The notes under the pieces are model-generated. The model was given only the letters and a program-made list of their open reading frames with translations. It was not told the DNA's origin and searched no databases. A stretch of 34,022 nt of DNA, taken from contig CALGGB010000134.1 of NCBI GenBank assembly GCA_937880925.1, positions 1-34,022 on the forward strand, in the 5' to 3' direction. Position 1 is the first letter of the stretch. Each line of letters opens with the position of its first letter. Below, in pieces: positions 19,401-24,100 of the stretch. A program made the position numbers and the translations under genes. This DNA is from an uncultured Rhodospirillaceae bacterium (lineage in GTDB: Bacteria; Pseudomonadota; Alphaproteobacteria; SP197).

Positions 19401-21095
19401 GTCGTGACGGTCGGGGACCTCATGGGTACAGCCGTCAGCAACGACACGATCAGGCTCCTGGCCAGCAGCGGCCGCACCGATTTCGATGCCTCGGGCTCGG
19501 GCAAGCGGCTTGTCGCCGAGGGTGGCGATGCCGACAACACGTTCTCGGGCGGTTCGCTGAACGACACGCTCACGGGCGGGGCAGGCAACGACGTTCTGAA
19601 CGGCAATGGCGGCGATGACCTTCTGACCGGTGGTATCGATACCGATACCCTCAGCGGTGGTGCGGGCGACGACCGAATCGTCTGGGAATCGCGCAATGTC
19701 GGCACTTTCAGCGACACCGACGGCAGTGACTCGGTTTCGGGCGGCGACGGCAGCGATACCCTGGCGTTCTTCGGTTCGGCCAATGGCGACACCTTCATCG
19801 TCAATGGTTCGGGTAGCGCACATGTTCTGGTCGACGGGGACCGGATCGACTTCGATACGCTGGAGACGCTGTCGTTTGGCGGCGGTGACGGCAACGACAG
19901 CCTTCTCGTCGGTACGGCGCTTGCCGGCAGCGGCGTCAGCGGCATCGTGTTTGACGGGGGCGCCGGCGACGATACCGTCGACTTCAGCACCGCGGGCAAT
20001 GATGCCGTGGTTCAGGCGGATGGCGGCGCGGGCGACGATGTCCTCACGGGCGCCGGCATCGGAGACGTGCTGTCCGGTGGCGACGGCAACGACCGGATCG
20101 AGGGCGGCGCGGGTAATGACAGCCTGACGGGCGGTGCCGGCAACGACCTGTTCGTCTGGGTCGACGACGAGGGCGACGACACGATCGACGGCGGGGACGA
20201 TGATGATGCTCTGATTGTTTCCGCAAGTGGTTTGCCCGGGGAAGCGCTCGCCGTGACGATCGACGGCGCTACCGGCGAGTTCCTCGTCGGGTCGGGCGCC
20301 CGGAACGACAGCATCGCCGTGACCGGCATCGAAGAACTGAGCATCGACGGCAGCACGGGCAACGACACGGTCGACGTCCAGGCGTCCGCAGGCCTTTCCT
20401 TCATCCTCGGTTCGCTGCAGGGCGGCAACGATACCTTCGACATCAACGGTGCACTTTCCCTGTCGGCCAGCATCGACGGCGGAGCGGGCGACGATCTCCT
20501 CAGCGGCGCGTCGGGCAACGACAGCCTGCTGGGCGGCGATGGCAACGACGTGCTCGATGGCGGGGCCGGCGTTGACCATCTCCAGGGTGGTTCAGGCAAT
20601 GACACGGTTTCCTGGGCGGGCGGCGATGGCAACGACATCATCGACGGTGGCAGCGGCATTGATGTCCTTTCGGTGACCGGCACCCTTGGTGACGATAGCT
20701 ACGATCTTTCCGACGACGGCTTCGGCAATGCCGTGCTCACCCTGGGTAGTGACACGTTGACGGCGACGTCGATCGAGAGCCTGGTGATCACCCAGACCGG
20801 TTTTGGCAACGATGCGGTCACCATCGGCGACCTCAGCGGAACCGCGCTGGCGGGCGGTGTCGTGTTGCTCAACCTGGGGGCGGGCAACGACACGCTGGAT
20901 GCCTCGGCGGCGACCACCAGCATCGATGTCAACGGTTCCAACGGCGACGACACGCTGACCGGAGGTTCCGCCAACGACACGCTCAATGGCAGCAACGGCA
21001 ACGATGTCCTCTCGGGCGGCGATGGCGACGACACGCTGGACGGTTCGGGCAACGACGATGAGCTGAACGGAGGTGCCGGTAATGACTCGCTGTAG
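4410..21095 (+). CDS. Giant FecR-headed RTX surface protein, part before the amber codon (5561 residues)
   Basis: No Sec signal peptide. Domains in order: a 75-residue block with DWVLRASF and LLIRDYF (about 40-110); a FecR domain (about 114-235, with VQGLFVLVSGDIAKTG and TIGIRGTSVAIQA); an acidic helical stretch (235-400); a beta-rich domain (about 420-716); then RTX calcium-binding nonapeptides (GGxGNDxLx) from about residue 725 onward. The RTX region is interrupted by recurring modules, a haemolysin-type calcium-binding-related segment (about 3904) and an eight-copy YSDA-VDL-GTAS cluster (about 4065-4870). The composition is acidic, very poor in Lys, and I saw no Cys, as expected of type I secretion substrates. 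FecR normally serves a sigma-factor pathway, but no fecA or fecI lies here. The frame stops at TAG inside a repeat and continues open for 1517 codons to 25649, so this product lacks the C-terminal secretion signal. Likely role: adhesion or biofilm matrix (inference). Confidence 0.88.
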   Translation: MVDGSGRDLPEISGSAASDNLGDTGFEVVTATSAADIVLSDGDWVLRASFDRHGHDLLIEGRDGEHLLIRDYFAQSSEPDLDLGEGTLSGHVVARLAGPMAEGFAQAGAADASPVGTISDVSGQAWATHVDGSRVPLANGDDIYMGDVVETAAGSALNIAFLDGTSLSLSDDARMVIDDMVYTPGSAENSASISMVQGLFVLVSGDIAKTGEMTIETPVSTIGIRGTSVAIQAATEGLRNLITLLADPDGNVGVVEVATQVARVILDTLGASTSVTSAGLAPSAVEILTGDQIEAAYRAALSTMQLRTGTSLGVSNDQDGATPDQGPDDNAPSGNDDDASAEDQESFLQAVNELIATLQNVGVDGEELTGEEEDALVEAAAAVQIDVTPPLKVLLSTPDKLRVDTSPDAGVVAQEKTTSGNEGNLNFHNNSTDSFGNNGSAQFGVADSGALGSQSVAPVGFLNAGQTAGFFFDPNNAGNFTDPITGGSAASGYTVTFDTASLAEAAGISGSATGRNANGSNGLNASTLAEISDGAVVATTSGGNSAIDYTQIATLGSGTSFLIVEILLQNISGQALDLGFLESINPNQDATGASPTSATFNQVIDNPSLSGEAIVMATGPNSGVDFVLYANQTEIENANLSLNDADVAVRASVSSGSTFETNPGAVFNSPNAGGSTADVAINLAYEITALGAGETAYLSFVVSLNIASTLSDLLFARPGALTIDGLADNDTLIGSTANDMLIGNVGDDLLNGNEGDDSLLGGAGTDTLLGGAGADHLTGGLGGDAILGGAGDDRILWTTGDGSDQVDGGDGNDRLFVEGQTNAPSNVSITQNAGHDVIVGVNGGVAVVGQNLEQIQIVTGSAADNVLLSDLTGTDLAGADGLAPVAAELGDGDDTANAAIAGVSVQFSGGDGDDRLIGGVGADTLEGGAGADSLFGNLGADTIFGDGGNDSLQGSAGDDLLDGGSGNDTLDGGVGNDRLLGQGGNDVLDGGQGSDTLDGGDGDDTVFWQAGQSLSDSDGDDLVLGGSGYDELLLSGTTEGDAFRVNFGGLGVALAPGSLSIEHQPSGSLITAYAVERISVEAGEGDDSFTIGAGGGNLAGAGVHELIFDGGDGDDVFDGRYQGSSTVALTVYGGAGDDTLIGGDGNDLLAGGDGNDLIVASPGYDAIFGGDGNDTVIWSGGNSVVESDGDVFVDGGGGYDVLAISAGLSTAGDSVILAVGGIGSSLSSELIIDTNNGDHVLIATDVERIDGQFGDLDDSLLIEGDLREAGVRVLMVEGNGGNDILNAAGRGYGGFSVAFYGGQGDDILTGSGGNDLLDGGDDGDTLVTGLGQGDDRLEGGAGNDLAVVEGAEDDDRVIIGSDGQGNAIIEDDASGDTVTIDGVEALKFEGFGGDDTVSVGALSGTDVTNASVSIFGGAGNDTVLGENADRRLVVDGGSGNDILHGGSGNDVLLGGSGNDQLSGGAGENTISGQDGNDRITSALGQGNDLIDGGAGNDTLLFNGFGTDDAILEVFGRDGNVILTSGGQTVSASGVEDFTVVAGDGNDEIAIGALDGSGIQAFTIAAGAGNDVVNGGFADTALLVTGGAGSDSITGGSGNDGLFGGIGNDVLDGGAGNDRLDGGDGDDLLLWYATGEAVGGSFGGGTGSVSSYSEINSGDDVFLGGDGDDTLELFGSGFAASEISFHLYSDLVFEVAGDGNLHIGVAADGGSFAEVGMVASSVESVIFQAGTSNTEVVIEDGLEGSGVAFVGFYGGDGDDIFDGGDRAAGSFRVAAHGGNGSDELIGSAGDDVLDGGAGNDLLISTLGHGNDVLLGGDGNDHAHIAATDGADLIEIFGDAGNDVIVSSADGAIILDGVEELALRMGGGGDSVTIGSLDGTDIAQSSVTVFGGDGDDVIDGYDADRRVVAYGDGGNDTLVGGDRNDVLSGGDGNDVLLGSGGNDVIAGDSGNDQIIWHHSGLYFGSDGDDVVDGGDGQDLLVIVGDVGDDAATISGGGGLFAEVTPAGVLVDAASDGAFIDAVNIEGLFFDGGDGNDVVVLEGDLAGAGIVSVGFLGGAGDDVLRDNGYGAGFDVTAFGGDGNDTLEGSGGNDSLDGGTGNDTLDGGAGNDTLDGGSGNDTFSWAGGDGNDAIDGGTGDDLLIITGTEGNDAISLFDNGSGGLVVVVNSETLSVTSVEDLIIDAGDGDDTITIGDLGATAIGNDSISVLGGAGNDVVDGASAGRRIVADGGLGNDTLTGSTLADSLSGGEGDDVFFWAPGDGNDSIDGASGNDTLVVSGVTGNDTVEFTEDGFGNAVLSVNGESLTTSSVEDFQGIDLPAPGDDTVIGTSGNDTIVWTSGDGNDLIDGAGGDDVLVITGTEGNDTIDVFDDGFGNVIAVVNSETLTVSSVEELVVVSLDGDDVVTIGDLTGTAISNDTISYTGGAGNDILDASLAGKRIVADGGSGNDTLTGGDLGDTLTGGIGNDSLVGGNGDDLIVWERRAGGTLFDSDGSDTVDGGSGNDTLKLVGSADGEAFLLNGSGGGNLQIDGERIDFSGIETLSLSGGAGNDSLQAGSALDGQGLGLVVFDGGDGNDVVDLGGAGNDVALKALGGAGNDTLAGGARNDTLAGGIGNDVFLWDDDEGDDTVTGGEGTDTLVVSSVGSGLAVLMAGGTPLLTVASGELVDVVSFDTLEILDLVGSLGNDLVQIDSNAGLQRVTASLDDGDDVFEVTSGVALESSVDGGAGNDALLGGALADTFDGGAGNDLLQGRDGDDVLEGGDGVDMLIGGAGSDDVSGGSGADTIVWTVGEGSDRIDGGAGNDSASLFGSAGNDHVFNIVDSGSGNAQVQIGGESLTVTSVENLVVFAGEGNDIVTVGDLSATGVQRFTFFGVGGNDILDASASDVHVIAIGSNGSGGAAGDDHLQGGALNDILQGDGGNDTLIGHGGNDFISGGTGDDLIVWEDQSSGSFSDSDGNDVVSGNDGNDVLEMHASSSGSVFIVDGFGSPHVHVGNDRIDFDTVETLSFVGGAGNDAVLSDTPLDGIGVTRLVFDGAGGNDVADLSTLGNDVVVEASGGAGNDTLTGSANDDTLSGGDGDDLLNGGAGIDTIDGGDGDDHVVWVADDGNDDIESGAGNDILEMFLSDGDDTGVINEAFPGALRVFAGSEQVVVDNVEAIILRGQDGNDSFSIAGHAREELPLVSFDGGAGNDSVSDGNMLGDLHADGGIGNDVLTGGRGNDSLVGGDGDDTLNGGQGNDIAVGGAGNDFFRWSGGDGDDTLDGGAGNDKILITTDAGIVSHSLSASGNDLIVSADGGGTSTLSSIEVVSIFGGAGDDTLTVQDLSGTAVTEVAFFSSDGNDVVTVNGSIGARVVAGNGNDQLFGGSGNDDFAGQSGNDFLEGGAGNDTLNGGSGDDLIVWTNRSVGSFSDSDGSDTVDGSSGNDILEVHASDLGDSYVVDGTGFTHVEIGSDNIVFFGIETLSFVGGAGNDSVVSNGFVTFAPLDVVVEGAAGDDTVDFSSVSSSAVVVNADGGAGNDTLTGGAGNDTLAGGDGNDILDGGLGNDDLQGGAGDDTISWAGGDGSDLIDGGEGRDVLSILGTGGNDSIGIAGDGLGNAVLTLGSESLTVSAVEDFSITETGFGDDVITISDLSATALAGGTVTVDLGAGNDVLNGANATTAISAFASSGNDTLTGGSGDDTLNGSSGDDLIEGGAGNDTLDASLGNDVLRGGDGDDLLNGSSGNDTLEGGAGNDTLSGSDSNDILTGGQGADVVNGGDGDDTVSWSVGDGEDTIDGGADTDVLVVNGSAGNDIIDIFDDGFGNVVVVVNDETFTASNVEELIINTGDGDDVVTVGDLSGTSVSNDTISFSGGAGNDVLDAADSGKRIVALGGDGDDTLSGSSLLDSLNGGAGNDILTGGLGNDTLEGGSGNDTYVQDADQGSDLIIDSDGEDQFGFTLALGVDLDDQLAHFSIVGTTLEIQTIYGETITVSDHFGTGTLESYEAASSSLWEGQQTFTVELLTDANSTSAYGPGVRIGDVLFGTGAADTIFGGAGPDIVQAGDGNDHVVGGSFNLFYDDDLGDDRIYGSLSGGSDAISFMGEAANGVTIDEAAGTAVHGSQTDVFSSIDEFYGSAQDDNFVGAVSGTFQQFTSWEGFAGNDTFTGGANTDVVSYFYSTGAVVVDLQGGTASDGMGGTDTFVSSIEGVFGSRFDDTITGDGGDNRLDGFRGDDLLIGGGGNDLYRHDLRDGDDTIVDSSGAEDALRIDFDQVAINTERSADGNDLVITTTVGDTVTVVDQFNGQTLEFLQDTSTRGGRFPVAIAQDPVNETAGQTDLLIGFASNDTITTTGGFDYVFGGGGDDTLISVTAEGSRMTGGAGNDTVIGSGSGNDEISFLDHTVGAVISFDGNGNGTAVFAGGETDTFQSIVAVYGSQGNDTITSTGSGFSWLEGSGGDDTLIGSGSGDTIGFFTASVAVSFVLSATGDGVFDGGDELGTDTYFGIDRVGGTRFNDRLEGNDSDNRLTGFQGDDVLVGNAGADRLDGRDGQDLLEGGDGDDELLGGNGNDALQGGAGNDYLEGDQESRPQATGNDTLEGGAGNDTLIGGNGDDLLVGGDDDDIIDGGVGFDTVDYSDAGGAVSVNLASGNASGQGADLLSSVERVVGSAFGDTLTGANAPDGEYQEFQGGAGNDLIIGSSDDLMEDLVDYSDATGGVTVDLVAGTASGAGVGNDTLVDIDGVRGSAFADTITGGNNDEFEQFIGGAGNDIIDGGSGFDDAFYREDPFAISVVLTSDNAFTVTDGYGDTDTLTDFERLTGSRYDDLFDLSASFNGVIQVRGRDGADTIDGSGGEVLVVYNRAPSGVTVNLTGGFAIDGYGTVDTLIDVEHARGSAHDDTLIGSGVANFLRGDAGNDTLSGGGGDDTLVAGSGNDILNGGDGNDLFEGSQGNDQIAAGGGNDTIFWQSGDGNDAIDGGAGIDVLSLTGSDGNDIIDISQDVSGNVIVVVNGETLTVSTLEDIVITTGAGDDVVTVGDLMGTAVSNDTIRLLASSGRTDFDASGSGKRLVAEGGDADNTFSGGSLNDTLTGGAGNDVLNGNGGDDLLTGGIDTDTLSGGAGDDRIVWESRNVGTFSDTDGSDSVSGGDGSDTLAFFGSANGDTFIVNGSGSAHVLVDGDRIDFDTLETLSFGGGDGNDSLLVGTALAGSGVSGIVFDGGAGDDTVDFSTAGNDAVVQADGGAGDDVLTGAGIGDVLSGGDGNDRIEGGAGNDSLTGGAGNDLFVWVDDEGDDTIDGGDDDDALIVSASGLPGEALAVTIDGATGEFLVGSGARNDSIAVTGIEELSIDGSTGNDTVDVQASAGLSFILGSLQGGNDTFDINGALSLSASIDGGAGDDLLSGASGNDSLLGGDGNDVLDGGAGVDHLQGGSGNDTVSWAGGDGNDIIDGGSGIDVLSVTGTLGDDSYDLSDDGFGNAVLTLGSDTLTATSIESLVITQTGFGNDAVTIGDLSGTALAGGVVLLNLGAGNDTLDASAATTSIDVNGSNGDDTLTGGSANDTLNGSNGNDVLSGGDGDDTLDGSGNDDELNGGAGNDSL
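11395..13120 (+). repeat. Four-module block, copy 1 (GDL-DSDG-DDEGDD-GDL)
   Basis: Order seen: a GDL module opening IVWTSGDGNDLIDG with DDGFGNV and GKRIVADGG; a DSDG module opening LIVWERRAGG; a third module with FLWDDDEGDD and later ESSVDGGAGND; then a second GDL module opening IVWTVGEGSDRIDGG. The same order recurs at 19192-20965. Edges are approximate because they fall inside RTX units. Confidence 0.6.
16600..19030 (+). repeat. Eight-copy YSDA / VDL-GTAS / GSxFDDTITG module cluster
   Basis: Eight divergent copies of a module of about 50 residues: a short strand such as VDYSDA, a strand such as VTVDLVAGTASG, a segment such as LLSSVERVVGSAFGDTLTG, then RTX units. Copies begin near 16610, 16840, 17505, 17725, 18210, 18435, 18650 and 18885. 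This is a common element of RTX adhesins and haemolysin-type proteins. It forms an island between regions dominated by the GDL and DSDG modules. Confidence 0.7.
19192..20965 (+). repeat. Four-module block, copy 2 (GDL-DSDG-DDEGDD-GDL)
   Basis: Same order as 11395-13120: a GDL module opening IFWQSGDGNDAIDGG with GKRLVAEGG; a DSDG module opening RIVWESRNVG; a third module with LFVWVDDEGDD and SASIDGGAGDD; then a GDL module opening VSWAGGDGNDIIDGG. The lengths of the two copies agree within about 50 bases by my coordinates. The second copy ends about 130 bases before the amber codon. Confidence 0.6.
21093..21095 (+). other. In-frame amber (TAG) codon inside the giant RTX gene
   Basis: The local reading is GAGNDSL-stop-GSLGDDILNGG, in the middle of an ordinary RTX unit. 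The frame before (from 4410) and after (to 25649) is the same. An equivalent unit at 7257-7274 reads NDSLQGSAGDD with CTGCAGGGCAGC, against CTGTAGGGCAGC here, so one C-to-T change of a Gln codon explains the stop. No frameshift is needed. Confidence 0.97.
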
Positions 21096-21197
21096 GGCAG
21101 CCTGGGCGATGACATCCTCAACGGCGGCGACGGCGGCGATACGCTCGACGGCAGCTTCGGCAACGACACCCTGGCTGGTGGTGCGGGCAATGACGCC

Positions 21198-24100
21198 ATG
21201 AATGGCGGCGCGGGCAACGATCTGTTCCTGCTTGCCGATGGCGAGGGTGACGACGTCATCCTGGGCGGTGACGGTTTCGATACCCTCCGGTTCACCGGCA
21301 GCGCCGGCGATGATGTCGTGGTGTTCGGAGAATCCGGTTACGGCGGCGGCCCGGTAAACCTGAGCGCCAATGGGACATCGTCCACAGCACTGGATGTGGA
21401 GTCCTTCATTGTCCTGGGTGGCGACGGCAACGACAGCTTCGATCTCGGCGACATCACGGCCGGTACGGGCGTGGGTGCGTCCTTCACCTTCACGGCCGGC
21501 GCCGGCAACGACACCCTGGACGGCTCGGCGGCCTCCAACCGGATTGTAGCCGAGGGTGGCGATGGCAACGACGTCCTGACCGGTGGAGCGGCCAACGACA
21601 CACTCGACGGTGGCGCCGGCAATGACATCCTCGAAGGGGGCGGCGGCAACGACCTGTTGCTCGGCGGCGCGGGTAACGACACCGCCATTCTGCGCATCGA
21701 TGCGGAAGCCGGTGGGCTCGGCGCGGGCTCGGGCAGTTTTGATGGCGGTGCCGGCGAAGACACCGCCAGCCTGCTCGGCGGCTTCGGTGATGACGTCATG
21801 ATCGTCACGCGCGATGGCGATACGGCGAGCAGTGTGTCGACCCAGTTGCCATCGTCCCTTTCGGCCTACGTTTCGACGCACCTCGGCACCGGCCTGATCG
21901 TCGAAGGCGATGGCGCAGGCGGTTTCATCGAGCGCTACAACTACGTCGGCCGCTATAGCTATGGCGCCCCCACCGATTTCAGCGATGTCGCGCTTGCCGA
22001 TATCGATGGCGATGGCGACCTCGATGCAGTCCTTTCATCGGTCTCCAATAATTTCCTCGGCCAGGTCGCGATCAACGACGGCGGCGGCAATTTCTCCTAT
22101 GGCGGGAGCCTGGGTTACTACTATTCCCATGCGCTGGCGGTGGGCGATGTCAACGGAGACGGCTTCATCGATGTCTTCGTTGCCGTGGGCAGCCTCGGCG
22201 CCACCCCCGGACCGCACTTTGACCGCGTGCTTCTCAACGACGGCGCGGGGAACTTCACCGGCAGCGGGGCCACGATCGGCGGCGGCGACAGCCACGATGT
22301 CGTGCTTTTCGACATCGACGGCGATCTCGATCTCGACGCGGTCACCGTGGATTACGACTACGGCGCCGTGAACGTTCTCGTGAACGACGGCAACGGCAAC
22401 TTCACGAGCAACGGCCAGTCGCTCGGCGTGACCAGCGCTTATGCCCTTGCCTTCGGCGATCTCAATGGCGACGGCATTCCCGACCTCTATGTCGGAGGTG
22501 GTGCCGGCAATGGCGATGCCGTCTTCTTCAACGACGGCAGCGGTGCCTTCACCGACAGCGGCCAGGCGCTGAACTATTCGAACGTGGGCGCCGTGGCAAT
22601 CGGAGATCTCGACGGTGACGGGGACAACGATGTCTTTGTTGCCTCACGCAACGGCGCGTCGACGATCTGGTTCAACGACGGCGCCGGGAACCTGACCGAA
22701 TCCTACCAGGGCCACTTCCTCTATGCGAATGATGTGGCGCTGGGCGACATCGACGGTGACGGCGATCTCGATGTCGTCTCGGTAGGGGACTACGGCCGGG
22801 TGCTCTACAACGACGGCAACGGGGCGTTCAGCCAGGGCTTTGACTTCGGTAGCTACGGCAGCCTGACCGGCGTGGCACTGGGGTTCCTTGATGGTCCCGC
22901 GCAAGACCCTTCCTTGACGCTCGAGAACATCGAGTTCCTGGTCATCGACGGCGGATCGGGCAACGACATTCTTGACAGCGGCGCCGGCATCTCCAGTCTT
23001 ATCGGTGGTGATGGCAATGATGTCCTGCGTGGCGGCTTCGGCCTGATCGCGACCGAAGGCGGCGAGGGCAACGACACCGTTCAGGTCGGGCAGACCGATG
23101 GTGTCTTTGCCGTCCGGGACAACGGTGGCTTCGGCTCGGGCGGCGACGAACTTGATCTCGCCGACATTGCCAACGATCCCGCGGCCTTTGCCTTCGTGCG
23201 CCTTGGCAACGGCATGCTGATGGTCAGCGCCAACGAGGATTCGCTTGTCCAGCCCGATGAGGATCGCTTCCAGATCCAGATCGTCGACTTTGAGGACGGC
23301 ATGACCTCCGACGCCGGCATTGAGGCGGTCCAGTTCTTCACCGGTGGCTCGGTGACCTTCTCGGAGGGCGGATCGTTCGGCAACGATCTCATTGTTGTCG
23401 CCTCCCATGAAATCGGCGGCGCAACCGTCAGTGGCGGCTTCGGCAATGACGTGATCTTTGCCGGCGCCCGGTCGGGCCAGGTCCTGTCGGGTGACTCCGG
23501 CAATGACGACATCGTCGGCTCCGTGTTCAGCGAAATCATCTCCGGTGGCTCCGGCGATGACATCCTGACCAATGGTGGCGGCGGCAACGACATTTTCTCG
23601 GGCGGCGGCGGCAACGACACCTTCGAGATTTCGGCGACCACAGCCTTCCCCTTCAGCACCACGATCCAGGAGGACGCCGACTTCGGTCCGGTCGATCAAC
23701 TGTTCCTTGACGGCTCGTTCCAGGTCGCGACCGTCATCGCATCCGGCAATGACATGATCCTGTTCGATGACCTCGGCAATGACGTCACCGTGGTCGATCA
23801 GTTCAGCGGCAGCGGCGCCGGCATGGAGCGCTTCTTCTTCGGCGACTTCCACGACATGGGCATCGGCGCAGATCTCTATCGTTGGTCCACGGCGGGTGGC
23901 AGCACGCTTGATGACTTCGTCATGGGGACCTCTGCGTCGGCGACGATCGCGAGCGGCGGTGCCGGCGATGATCTCGTTCTGGCCGACGAAAACTATGGTT
24001 TCGCAGTGCTTTCGGGCGGCGACGGCGACGACATCCTGGGTGGCGGCGATTCTGCCGTCGCGATCTTTATGGATGGCGGCAACGGCTTCGACATCGTCAG

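Larger units (their letters stand above)
6580..21820 (+). repeat. RTX nonapeptide array with higher-order modules
   Basis: Tandem 27-base units encode GGxGNDxLx, mostly as GGCAACGAC-type DNA, in clusters of about 3 to 8 units; well over a hundred by eye. Between clusters lie longer recurring modules. A 'GDL' module has VTIGDLSGTxxSNDTIS and GKRIVA-GG; copies are near 8597, 9049, 10018, 10970, 11610, 12960, 14346, 15267, 15882, 19402, 20817 and 21438. A 'DSDG' module has IVWExRSxGxFSDSDGSD; copies are near 7428, 7936, 9293, 10263, 11828, 13215, 14581 and 19679. A third 'DDEGDD' module is near 12246 and 20150. By family, each RTX turn binds Ca2+ and the array folds into parallel beta-rolls after export. 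Confidence 0.92.

Noticed and set aside
21198-21200. The ATG at 21198 as the start of an independent gene.
   Set aside because: It lies inside an RTX unit, has no ribosome site, and continues the exact frame of the upstream gene.
6580-21820. The regular DNA repeats as a CRISPR array or satellite.
   Set aside because: Units are 27 bases, contiguous and in frame, and encode the RTX consensus. There are no unique spacers of constant length.
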